Source: an uncultured Gemmataceae bacterium | GTDB lineage: Bacteria; Planctomycetota; Planctomycetia; Gemmatales; Gemmataceae | NCBI GenBank assembly: GCA_937922175.1 | Contig: CAKZUU010000464.1 | Span: 1-21,236, forward strand | Length of the DNA stretch: 21,236 nucleotides | Reading direction: 5' to 3' | Shown here: positions 14,732 through 21,236 of the stretch, in pieces | How positions within the stretch are numbered: position 1 is the first letter of the stretch | Layout of the letters: every line of letters starts with the position of its first letter | Notes under the pieces: model-generated | Databases searched by the model: none | Seen by the model: only the letters and a program-made list of their open reading frames with translations | What the model was told of the DNA's origin: nothing | Program-made: the position numbers and the translations under genes

Positions 14732-15736
14732 TTACGCAGGAGCAGGCATGGTGGCAACGAAATATTCGCGTAAGCGATTGAGTCCTTCCGCCACGGAAAC
14801 TCGAGGAACGTAACCCAACTCCTTTCGCGCCGCCGTGAGATCGTACCAATGGGAACGCGATAATTGACGTGCGACGAACCGAGTCATGGGTGGCTCTTCG
14901 GGTCGCCGGAGAATTCGATACATCGTCTCGAAAACGAATCCCACCAGGTAGGCCCTTGCCGACGAGATCGACTGACGGACGGGCGGCAAGTCGGCCACGG
15001 CGAGAATCTGGTTGATAAACCACCAAAGTGCTATCGGTTCGCCGTTTCCGATGAAATAGGCCTTGCCGGCGACGGCGGATCCGGGCACGAGTCGGTCGGC
15101 GGCCAGAAGGTGAGCATCGACGGCATTGTCGATATAAACCGTGTCCACACGGTTCTGACCGTTTCCGACGCGGCGGAGTTGTCCGGAACGAGCCTTCGAC
15201 AGAATTCGCGGAAGCAAATGGTTGTCGCCGGGTCCCCAAACCAGGTGAGGCCGTAACGCGACGGTTGCCATTCGAGCGTCGTTGGCGGCAAGCACCTCTT
15301 GCTCGGCGAGGGCTTTCGTCGCGGGATAGTGTGCCAGGAATCGACGGGCATACGGTGCCGATTCATCGATCCCCGCCGCATCACCACCATTGAAGACGAC
15401 ACTCGGAGAACTGGTAAAGACGAAGCGTGGCACGTTCAGCCGACGACATGCCTCCAGCAACGTTCGGGTTCCCAGGACATTGGTACGGAAGTAATCGCGC
15501 CACGAACCCCAGATGCCCGCTTTGGCCGCCGTGTGGAAAACGATGTCGCACCCGTTGACCGCTTTCGCGACGGCCATCGGATCGCAGATGTCACCGCGAA
15601 TCGTCTCGATGCCGAGACGGGCCAACTCGGGGTAGTTCCCGCGGGAGAGACTTCGAACTTGAGCGCCGCGGGCTAACAGTTGCCGTGCCAGTGCGGAGCC
15701 AAGAAATCCGCCTCCGCCCGTGACGAGTACTCTCAT
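14732..15736 (-). CDS. oleD: OleD, NADPH-dependent 2-alkyl-3-oxoalkanoate reductase
   Basis: A short-chain dehydrogenase of the extended (epimerase-like) type, 334 residues. In the Ole pathway it reduces the 2-alkyl-3-ketoacid made by OleA to the 2-alkyl-3-hydroxyacid. It shows the Rossmann motif TGGGGFLG (6-13), the catalytic serine region FTSSPSVVFNGG, and Tyr137-x-x-x-Lys141 in HYPATKALAEQEVL. The specific SSPSVVF and LRPHLVWGPGDNHLLPRI sequences match OleD rather than generic epimerases. The frame extends to ATG 15757, but ATG 15736 is the likely start: it overlaps the oleC stop by ATGA, has GGAGG five bases before it, and puts MRVLVTGGGG at the N-terminus. Last of four contiguous ole genes; 64 bases separate it from the DUF971 gene. 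Confidence 0.92.
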   Translation of the reverse strand: MRVLVTGGGGFLGSALARQLLARGAQVRSLSRGNYPELARLGIETIRGDICDPMAVAKAVNGCDIVFHTAAKAGIWGSWRDYFRTNVLGTRTLLEACRRLNVPRFVFTSSPSVVFNGGDAAGIDESAPYARRFLAHYPATKALAEQEVLAANDARMATVALRPHLVWGPGDNHLLPRILSKARSGQLRRVGNGQNRVDTVYIDNAVDAHLLAADRLVPGSAVAGKAYFIGNGEPIALWWFINQILAVADLPPVRQSISSARAYLVGFVFETMYRILRRPEEPPMTRFVARQLSRSHWYDLTAARKELGYVPRVSVAEGLNRLREYFVATMPAPA

Positions 15737-15746
15737 CGCAGCCTCC
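15733..15746 (-). promoter_or_regulatory. oleD ribosome-binding site and ATGA overlap with oleC
   Basis: On the - strand GGAGG (15742-15746) lies inside the end of oleC, five bases before ATG 15736. ATGA serves as start of oleD and stop of oleC. This favours coupled translation and decides against the upstream in-frame ATG at 15757. Confidence 0.65.
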
Positions 15747-17379
15747 GGGTCGCCCACACAGCGAGCTGTTCTCGGAAAATCTTGGAGTTGTGGCGAATGT
15801 CCACGGGAAGACTGGGGCGAAACAGGAAAGTTCGAATCTGTGCGGTGTGCGGATAACGCCCGGCCAGGTCAAGCAATTCGCGGCGTAGCGAAGCGTCGCT
15901 GATGGAATACCCCGGCTCGCGCTCGATGCAGACGACAGGGTGGCCATCGACACCGACCAAGGCGGAGCGTGCCACAGCCGGATGCGCATTGAAGATCGCC
16001 TCACAGGGAATCGTGAACAAGGTACCGTGAGCGGTAATGACTCGTTGCGACTTCCTGCCGCAGAACCAGAGTCGCCCTTGCTCGTCGAAGTAGCCGACGT
16101 CGCCCATCCGATGGAAAAAACGGCCGTCCGCACAGCGAATTTTGGCCAACGCTGTGGCTTCTGGACGATTGTAATACGACGCCGTGACCCATGGTCCGCG
16201 TACCACGATTTCTCCGATTTCGCCGACGGGAAGCACTTGTCCCTCGTCCCAAACCGGAATGGGGCCGTCGCTGATTGGAATGATTCGCACGTCGAGATTT
16301 TTCACCGGGCGTCCGACACAGACGCCGCGCCCTTGGTCGGTGAGATGGCGGGTTTCGCCCAGGATTTCGTCACTTCCGATGACAGCGACGGGCAGGGCCT
16401 CGGTGGCTCCGTAGGGAGTGAAGATTTGCGTACCCTTAAGCAGGAAGCGAGCGAAACGTTCGATCACTTTAGCCGAGACCGGCGCCCCGGCACTGACCAC
16501 CCGGCGGATCGAGTCGAGGGAGCCGGTGAAACCGAAATGTCCGACGCGATTGAGGAGTGCCGGCGAACCAAACATATTGGTCACACCGAACTGCGCGACG
16601 AGTTCCAGAATGTGCTCCGGATCCACGCGAGCGGGCCGTGTCGGATCCATGCGAGGAATAATGGCCGTCATGCCCAAGGCCGGCCCGAACAGAGCGAACA
16701 GGGGGAAAGTCGCCAGATCGCGTTCGCCCGGTTCGATGCCAAATGTCTCTCGCACGGCGTCGAGTTGTCGGCGGAAAATCCCGTGGGTGTACGCAACGCC
16801 TTTGGCCGGACCCGTGCTCCCGCTGGTGAAAAGAATGGCGGCCAATTCGTACTCGCCGACGTCGGCAGCAGGCACGTCCCGCGGTGGTCGCTCGCGACAG
16901 CGCCAGGAACGCGGGAGTCGCGCGAGCGTGAGCGTCGTGCCCCAGCCTGGCTGTCCTACAGCCACGGTGGTGCGGATACTCTGACGACCCCAGCCGAAAA
17001 TGCGACGGGCCCAATGAGCTTTCGGCACGCCAATAAATGCTTCCGGCTCCGCCTCGGCCAGGCACTTTCCCAGCTGTTGCACTCCCATCCCCGGATCGAT
17101 CATGACCGGGACAGCACCCATCTTCAACAAGGCAAAGGTGAGGGCGAAAAAATCCAAACCGGGCGGAACCATGAGGACGGACCGCGTGCCCCGGCTGATT
17201 CCTGCGTCCCGAAGCCGACACGCAAAGTCGTCGCTGACCTCATTCAATTGCCGAAAGGTGTATTGAACCAATCGCAATCGTCCCCAAGAGTCGGGTCCGA
17301 GGGGCTGGATGACCGCAGGCGTGTGGGGTTGCCGCTGAGCGATTTCGGTCAGGTCGCTGGCGACATTCCAACGGTCCAT
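15733..17379 (-). CDS. oleC: OleC, AMP-dependent beta-lactone synthetase
   Basis: An ANL-superfamily adenylating enzyme of 548 residues. OleC uses ATP to close the 2-alkyl-3-hydroxyacid from OleD into a beta-lactone, rather than forming a CoA ester. Motifs: the P-loop-like A3 motif LFTSGSTGPAKGVAYTH (183-199), A5 TPYGATEALPV (321-331) with the OleC-type ATEALPV, A7 RMGDVGYFDEQGRLWFCGRK (424-443) with Asp427 and the hinge around Arg442, and FTIPCEAIFNAHP in the C-terminal subdomain. The stretches MVPPGLDFFALTFALLKMGA and PLFALFGPALGMTAIIPRMD are typical of OleC. It starts seven bases after the oleB stop region and overlaps oleD by four bases. It is not fused to OleB, unlike the OleBC fusions seen in some actinobacteria. 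Confidence 0.93.
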   Translation of the reverse strand: MDRWNVASDLTEIAQRQPHTPAVIQPLGPDSWGRLRLVQYTFRQLNEVSDDFACRLRDAGISRGTRSVLMVPPGLDFFALTFALLKMGAVPVMIDPGMGVQQLGKCLAEAEPEAFIGVPKAHWARRIFGWGRQSIRTTVAVGQPGWGTTLTLARLPRSWRCRERPPRDVPAADVGEYELAAILFTSGSTGPAKGVAYTHGIFRRQLDAVRETFGIEPGERDLATFPLFALFGPALGMTAIIPRMDPTRPARVDPEHILELVAQFGVTNMFGSPALLNRVGHFGFTGSLDSIRRVVSAGAPVSAKVIERFARFLLKGTQIFTPYGATEALPVAVIGSDEILGETRHLTDQGRGVCVGRPVKNLDVRIIPISDGPIPVWDEGQVLPVGEIGEIVVRGPWVTASYYNRPEATALAKIRCADGRFFHRMGDVGYFDEQGRLWFCGRKSQRVITAHGTLFTIPCEAIFNAHPAVARSALVGVDGHPVVCIEREPGYSISDASLRRELLDLAGRYPHTAQIRTFLFRPSLPVDIRHNSKIFREQLAVWATRRLR

Positions 17380-17385
17380 TTCAGT

Positions 17386-18288
17386 TCATGCCCCAATTCG
17401 GTCGGTCGACGACGCTGCCAGAAATGACTGAATTTCGCGGATCACTTCATCCGGGGCATCTTCCAGGATGTAGTGCCCGCAATCGGGGAAACGCACGATC
17501 CGCGCATCCGGCAGGTGTTTTTCCCAGGCAGAGAGGAAATGCTGATCGAAAACGAAATCGCGCATTCCCCAGCAGATGAGCGTGGGACAGGACCGAAAAC
17601 GCGACAAATTCGCCTCCACCTGTTTGACGAGATCGAAGCCGGGGTCTTTCGGGCCCAGCGGCACCTTCTGCACAAAGCGAAGGACAGCCCGCCGATGTTC
17701 GGGGGTGTCATAGGGGGCCAGCAGCCCACGACGAACGTCATCGGACAAAGGTTGGCGAGTCACGCACCACCGGGCGGCGCCAAGGCAAAATGCATTGCCA
17801 CGCAAGGTGAGCCATGCCCCCAGCCGCGTATTTCGGGCAAGCCATAGTCCCCAAGGAAGACGTTTCTCCGCCGGGAGTGGGAAGGCGGCCGTGTTGAGAA
17901 TCACCAGTCGCGCCACGCGAGACGGATGCCGAACCGCCCAAGCCATACCGATCATGCCGCCCCAATCGTGGAGGACGAGCGTGACAGGGGAGTCAAGCTG
18001 CAAATACTCGAGTAGTCGATCGAGGTCATCGACCCGCCGTTGCAAGCTGAAGTCGTATTGGCGATCATCAGGTTTGTCAGACAGGCCGCAACCGATGTGG
18101 TCGGGGACGATACAGCGGTGCGAAGGTCGTAGGGCAAGGACCAGATTGCGATAGTAGAAACTCCAGGTCGGATTGCCATGCAACATCACCACGGGATTGC
18201 CCGATCCCTCGTCGAGGTAGTGAAGGCGTAACTCGTCGACGGTAAAAAAATGGCTGGTGAACGGGTAAAGATCGCGGTTCCAATTCAT
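17386..18288 (-). CDS. oleB: OleB, alpha/beta-hydrolase beta-lactone decarboxylase
   Basis: A 300-residue alpha/beta-hydrolase of the haloalkane dehalogenase-like group. In the Ole pathway OleB opens the beta-lactone made by OleC and releases CO2, leaving the cis-olefin. Visible catalytic features: oxyanion region HGNPTWSFYYRNLV (37-50), nucleophile Asp108 in LVLHDWGGMIGMAWA, acid Asp244 in CWGMRDFVFD, and His272 in DCGHYILEDAP. Asp as nucleophile within HDWGG, together with PDHIGCGLSDKP, places it in the OleB/dehalogenase clade rather than among serine esterases. It begins nine bases after the oleA stop and ends six bases before oleC, so the spacing is operonic. No signal peptide; it probably works with OleC and OleD in a cytoplasmic assembly, as described for other Ole systems. 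Confidence 0.92.
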   Translation of the reverse strand: MNWNRDLYPFTSHFFTVDELRLHYLDEGSGNPVVMLHGNPTWSFYYRNLVLALRPSHRCIVPDHIGCGLSDKPDDRQYDFSLQRRVDDLDRLLEYLQLDSPVTLVLHDWGGMIGMAWAVRHPSRVARLVILNTAAFPLPAEKRLPWGLWLARNTRLGAWLTLRGNAFCLGAARWCVTRQPLSDDVRRGLLAPYDTPEHRRAVLRFVQKVPLGPKDPGFDLVKQVEANLSRFRSCPTLICWGMRDFVFDQHFLSAWEKHLPDARIVRFPDCGHYILEDAPDEVIREIQSFLAASSTDRIGA

Positions 18289-18297
18289 GTTCCGATT

Positions 18298-19434
18298 TCA
18301 CCAGCGAAGACCCAGAATCAGACAATTCAACCCGCTGCCGATTCCCATGAAGCCGACTCGATCACCCGGTCGGAGGAAGTCGCGCTCTTCGCCCAAAGCG
18401 GCGGTCATCGGCAAAGAGACGGTGCCGATGTTGCCCAGGTATTCAAATGTGGAGAAATCTTTTTCTTGAGGGATGCCCAAGGTGCGCAACACAGTTTCAC
18501 GATGAACGGCACCTACCTGATGGCAGACGACTTTATCAATTTGGTCGACCGCCCAACCGAGGGACGAGACGAAAGCCCGGAAGGTCCGCGTCCCCAGTTC
18601 GACGCCGTATTTCAAGACCGACGCCGCATCGGTCGACATGAAGGGCGTCACCAGGTGCCGCATGCCGAATTCGACCCCGCTCCGAAACATCGAAGCGGCC
18701 GTGCCAGCCCACTGGCCCAGCGCCGTCGGTAAAACCTGCGAGAGCGTTGCGGGAAGGACTGATTGAAGCCCCCATCGGCAAAGATGATGATGCTGTGGAT
18801 CGGCTTGGGCCGTTCCCCCCAATAATTGCCGGCGACGCTCTCGCTGGAACGAGCCATCGGTTACCAAAACGGCGACGGCACCGGACCCACCGGTGAATGT
18901 TGCCACAGAGTCGCGAAACCTCTCGATCGTCGGCTCAGCATTCAATCGGTTGATCATGATTTCGTTGATTTCCCGGGCTGTCTCACAGGAGACAACGAGA
19001 CCGGCTCGGCATTGCCCCAACTCGATTCGATTGGCCACATCCACAATTCCGTTCAACACTCCCAGACAAGCGTTGCTGATGTCGTAAACGAAGGCTCCCG
19101 GATTGATCCCGATTCCGGCCGCCACCCGGCAGGCCGTCGCAGGCTCGAATTGTTCTCGACAGACGCCAGCATAGATCAGGACCCCAATATCTTTCCCCGT
19201 CACATTCGAGCTCGCCAACGCCTTGCGGGCGGCTCGGATCGCTCCCTCCGAGACAGGAAAATTTGGCTCCCACCATCGTCTCTCGTAGATTCCCGTCAAT
19301 GTCTGCAATTGGCCGCTCGGTAAGCGCAGTTTTTCATAAGCCGGGGCCAGCCGCGACTCCAACTCCGTACTCGTCACCACCACCGGCGCGAGTTCATATC
19401 CGATCGCATCTAAATAAACTCGTCGGTATTGCAT
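18298..19434 (-). CDS. oleA: OleA, head-to-head acyl condensing enzyme (thiolase superfamily)
   Basis: Catalyses the first committed step: non-decarboxylative Claisen condensation of two fatty acyl thioesters to a 2-alkyl-3-ketoacid. 378 residues from the chosen start. Key residues by alignment to the known OleA pattern: Cys123 in YDISNACLGVLNGI, Glu97 in CREQFEPATA (the base contributed across the dimer), His305 in CHQVGAVHRE, Asn335 in YLGNIGTVSLP, and the closing GFMGIGSGLNCLILGLRW. A segment of about 40 residues (roughly 224-265, between CRWGLQS and FMSTDAAS) is extra compared with the 338-residue Xanthomonas OleA. The frame runs back to 19509, overlapping the upstream gene; ATG 19434 is preferred because GGAAGG lies seven bases ahead and the product then starts MQYRRVYLDAIGYELAP. 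First of the ole genes, 35 bases after the dehydratase gene. Confidence 0.93.
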   Translation of the reverse strand: MQYRRVYLDAIGYELAPVVVTSTELESRLAPAYEKLRLPSGQLQTLTGIYERRWWEPNFPVSEGAIRAARKALASSNVTGKDIGVLIYAGVCREQFEPATACRVAAGIGINPGAFVYDISNACLGVLNGIVDVANRIELGQCRAGLVVSCETAREINEIMINRLNAEPTIERFRDSVATFTGGSGAVAVLVTDGSFQRERRRQLLGGTAQADPQHHHLCRWGLQSVLPATLSQVLPTALGQWAGTAASMFRSGVEFGMRHLVTPFMSTDAASVLKYGVELGTRTFRAFVSSLGWAVDQIDKVVCHQVGAVHRETVLRTLGIPQEKDFSTFEYLGNIGTVSLPMTAALGEERDFLRPGDRVGFMGIGSGLNCLILGLRW

Positions 19435-19441
19435 GTCGAGA

Positions 19442-19447
19442 CCTTCC
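19442..19447 (-). promoter_or_regulatory. ribosome-binding site that decides the oleA start
   Basis: GGAAGG on the - strand lies seven bases before ATG 19434. The longer in-frame start at 19509 would lie inside the upstream dehydratase gene. Confidence 0.6.
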
Positions 19448-19469
19448 GGCGCGATGGTCAATGTACGGC

Positions 19470-21236
19470 CTAACCCTGAAGAGTGAAGTCGCTCATTTGA
19501 TAGATCCACCGCCCATCAACACCCAGATATCCTGACGCACGGATCGAACGCTGCGCGTCATCGACTTCGTCCACGTTCGCCTCCACGACAACTCGTTCAT
19601 GCCCCGGAATCACTTGCCCACGATAGACCCATTGATGGGTCGCCCCTGGAACCAAAGAGAACGAGTTTTTGCTAGCGGGCGCTCCCCAGCGATCAACAGC
19701 GATGATTTTCAACAACTGCAAAAACGCTTCCAGCCCCAGCGACCCCGGCCACACGGGATCCTGGAAGAAATGAGCTTTGAAGAACCACTCGTCGGGCCGA
19801 ACTGTTTTGATGCCGCGGATCCATCCCAAAGATTGGGTCCCACCTCGGGGCTGGTAGAATTCGATCTGCTCGATCATTCGCAGCATGGCACCGGGGAAGG
19901 GGGGGCGATCGGGATATTTGCCGTGCCAGCGACTCGCACAGGGAAGGTCGGGGTTCGGTTCCGATCGTCGCACATCGCGTAGCCCGACCTGTTGAGCCAA
20001 CTGTGCCCGGGTGAAGAAACCGAAGTAGGTGTCCCCCTCATACACCGTCTGATCGCGGGCCGAAACACGAAAGTCGAAGTTCTGAATGATCATGCCACCC
20101 GAACGAGAAACCCGAGTCAGGCGAACCTGAGTGCGCAAGGTTCCAGTGGAAGGCGTGACGGGCGCCCACTGTCGCGCGGTGCCCCCCAGATTGCGGAAAC
20201 TCAGGTCCTGATCACTTGTCAAGGCGGAACCAAGATAGGCCGCGAGCCAGCCACAGGGTTGCAGCGCGATTTCCAACAGCACCGCGAAGGGCATGACCGC
20301 CATGCCATTGGCCTGGAAGTACCACTCTTCGGGAGGAACATCGTACTCAGCAACGATCTTTGCCCCTGCTTCGAGTTTCCACGCCTGGCAATCCTTGATC
20401 TCGACGATTCGGTCGAGGAACTGAAAGGGTGGGCCGGGCAAGCGAGCGATGACCCGCTGACCGTCGAAGACTCGATACCGATCACCGAATGCTTCCGAGG
20501 GTTTCCCGATCGCGAACGCCGTGATTTTGTCGCGGTCGAACAGGACGTTGGTACGGGGTGTCTCGCCATGTCGTTGCCACAGCCGTTCTAACTCCGTTCG
20601 AGTGGCACCGGCTAATCGCAACGACAGATTTGTGATTTCGACGATCGGCTTCCCGTCAGCGTACATTAGAGCATCCGCTAAGGCGAAAGGCTCGGGGTCA
20701 TCACCGATTTCCTTCAGCCAGACCTCGTAGGTCACCGTGCGCGTTTGGGCCGTTACCTGACCGCGACATTTCAGTTGACTGCGGACGCCCAGCACCGGTT
20801 GCCACGAATGCCGACCGCGTTCGCCGACCCAACCGAAACGCAAAAGCAGAATGCGGAGAGTGTGCAGGCAGCACTCATACATCAGGGTGCCCGGCATCAC
20901 CATGTCGTCTACAAAATGGCATGTCAGGAACCAGTCGTTCGGTTGAATGTCCATTTCGGCTCGAATTCGTCCCATGCCGAAACGACCGCCGATGGGGTCG
21001 AATTCGGTAACTCGATCCACGAGCGTGAGTAAGCCGCCGGGTAGTGTCAAAGGCGAGCGAATCGGAACTTGGGCAAATGTCGGGCCGAAGCAGGTAACCA
21101 GGTCTCCTTGGCGCAGGGCCGATAGCTGCGTTGAACTGTACGATTCGACGGACGACACCGGAGCCAAGCCGCGCCAGTCGGCGGGCTTTTTCCCCGGCAT
21201 CGGTCGGCGGTCGAGGGCAGTCTGAACGATCCCGCG
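19470..21236 (-). CDS. PfaC-like triple FabA-type dehydratase, open at the right edge
   Basis: Three tandem hotdog domains of the FabA type seen in polyunsaturated fatty acid (Pfa) synthases. Numbering from ATG 21200: domain 1 (about 50-200) has FLTCHFVDDMVMPGTLMYE with His95 and Glu109; domain 2 (about 225-395) has LPGPPFQFLDRIVEI and EEWYFQANGMAVMPFAVLLE, where the catalytic His is replaced (Asn298 nearby); domain 3 (about 425-576) has EWFFKAHFFQDPVWPGSLGL with His477 and Glu491. Domains 1 and 3 look competent, domain 2 looks like a structural partner. The role is removal of water, and perhaps double-bond shift, from 3-hydroxyacyl chains on an ACP. The frame stays open 12 codons upstream of ATG 21200 to the window end, and that ATG has no ribosome-binding site, so the protein is probably longer, perhaps joined to a ketosynthase part. 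It ends 35 bases before oleA. Confidence 0.85.
   Translation of the reverse strand, partial: RGIVQTALDRRPMPGKKPADWRGLAPVSSVESYSSTQLSALRQGDLVTCFGPTFAQVPIRSPLTLPGGLLTLVDRVTEFDPIGGRFGMGRIRAEMDIQPNDWFLTCHFVDDMVMPGTLMYECCLHTLRILLLRFGWVGERGRHSWQPVLGVRSQLKCRGQVTAQTRTVTYEVWLKEIGDDPEPFALADALMYADGKPIVEITNLSLRLAGATRTELERLWQRHGETPRTNVLFDRDKITAFAIGKPSEAFGDRYRVFDGQRVIARLPGPPFQFLDRIVEIKDCQAWKLEAGAKIVAEYDVPPEEWYFQANGMAVMPFAVLLEIALQPCGWLAAYLGSALTSDQDLSFRNLGGTARQWAPVTPSTGTLRTQVRLTRVSRSGGMIIQNFDFRVSARDQTVYEGDTYFGFFTRAQLAQQVGLRDVRRSEPNPDLPCASRWHGKYPDRPPFPGAMLRMIEQIEFYQPRGGTQSLGWIRGIKTVRPDEWFFKAHFFQDPVWPGSLGLEAFLQLLKIIAVDRWGAPASKNSFSLVPGATHQWVYRGQVIPGHERVVVEANVDEVDDAQRSIRASGYLGVDGRWIYQMSDFTLQG

Noticed and set aside
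15940..17427. Long + strand open frame of 495 codons opposite oleC
   Set aside because: It is a shadow of oleC on the other strand. It has low-complexity, charged sequence with no motif, and oleC carries all its conserved ANL motifs in the - frame.
18640..18860. Possible frameshift in oleA explaining its extra segment
   Set aside because: Motifs before (CRWGL) and after (FMSTDAASVLKYG, Cys-His-Gln, Gly-Asn-Ile) are in one uninterrupted frame, so two compensating errors would be needed. A true insertion is simpler.

Overview
The window reads as bacterial chromosome from a planctomycete. The best lineage marker is a DUF1559 protein at about 10.2-11.2 kb: a type IV pilin-like N-terminus (RIGFTLIELLVVIAIIAVLI) and a C-terminal HAGGIVNVALMDGS motif, a family greatly expanded in Planctomycetes. 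Other fitting traits are an atypical type IIA topoisomerase pair in A-then-B order, an OprO/P-like porin, small secreted proteins without clear relatives, and an ole hydrocarbon cluster next to a Pfa-type dehydratase. No transposase, integrase, CRISPR array or phage gene was seen. No gene-free stretch exceeds about 230 bases.

Left half, all on the + strand (1-12.76 kb): a possible gene tail at the edge; a TolC-like outer-membrane efflux protein; a PhnD-like periplasmic binding protein with no transporter partner; type IIA topoisomerase subunits A and B; a small heat-shock protein whose stop overlaps the start of lon; lon itself; tRNA-Leu(UAA) 10 bases after lon; the DUF1559 protein; and a phosphate-selective-type porin. 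A perfect 9-bp hairpin lies where the two gene blocks converge, near 12.79 kb.

Right half, all on the - strand (21.24-12.82 kb, read leftwards): a protein of three FabA-like hotdog domains, still open at the window edge; oleA, oleB, oleC and oleD, tightly packed and probably translationally coupled; a DUF971 protein; an Mrp/ApbC-type P-loop ATPase; and a small secreted protein.

The main system is the right-hand cluster. OleA condenses two acyl chains head to head, OleD reduces the beta-ketoacid, OleC makes a beta-lactone and OleB decarboxylates it to a long-chain olefin. The Pfa-like dehydratase directly upstream suggests that the acyl precursors are polyunsaturated and made by a PUFA-synthase-like machine lying beyond the right edge. 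That would give a polyunsaturated long-chain hydrocarbon of the hentriacontanonaene type. The product is an inference; the presence of all four ole genes is read directly. The neighbouring DUF971 and Mrp genes together match two of the three domains of the Fe-S carrier HCF101, but this Mrp lacks the usual cysteine pair.
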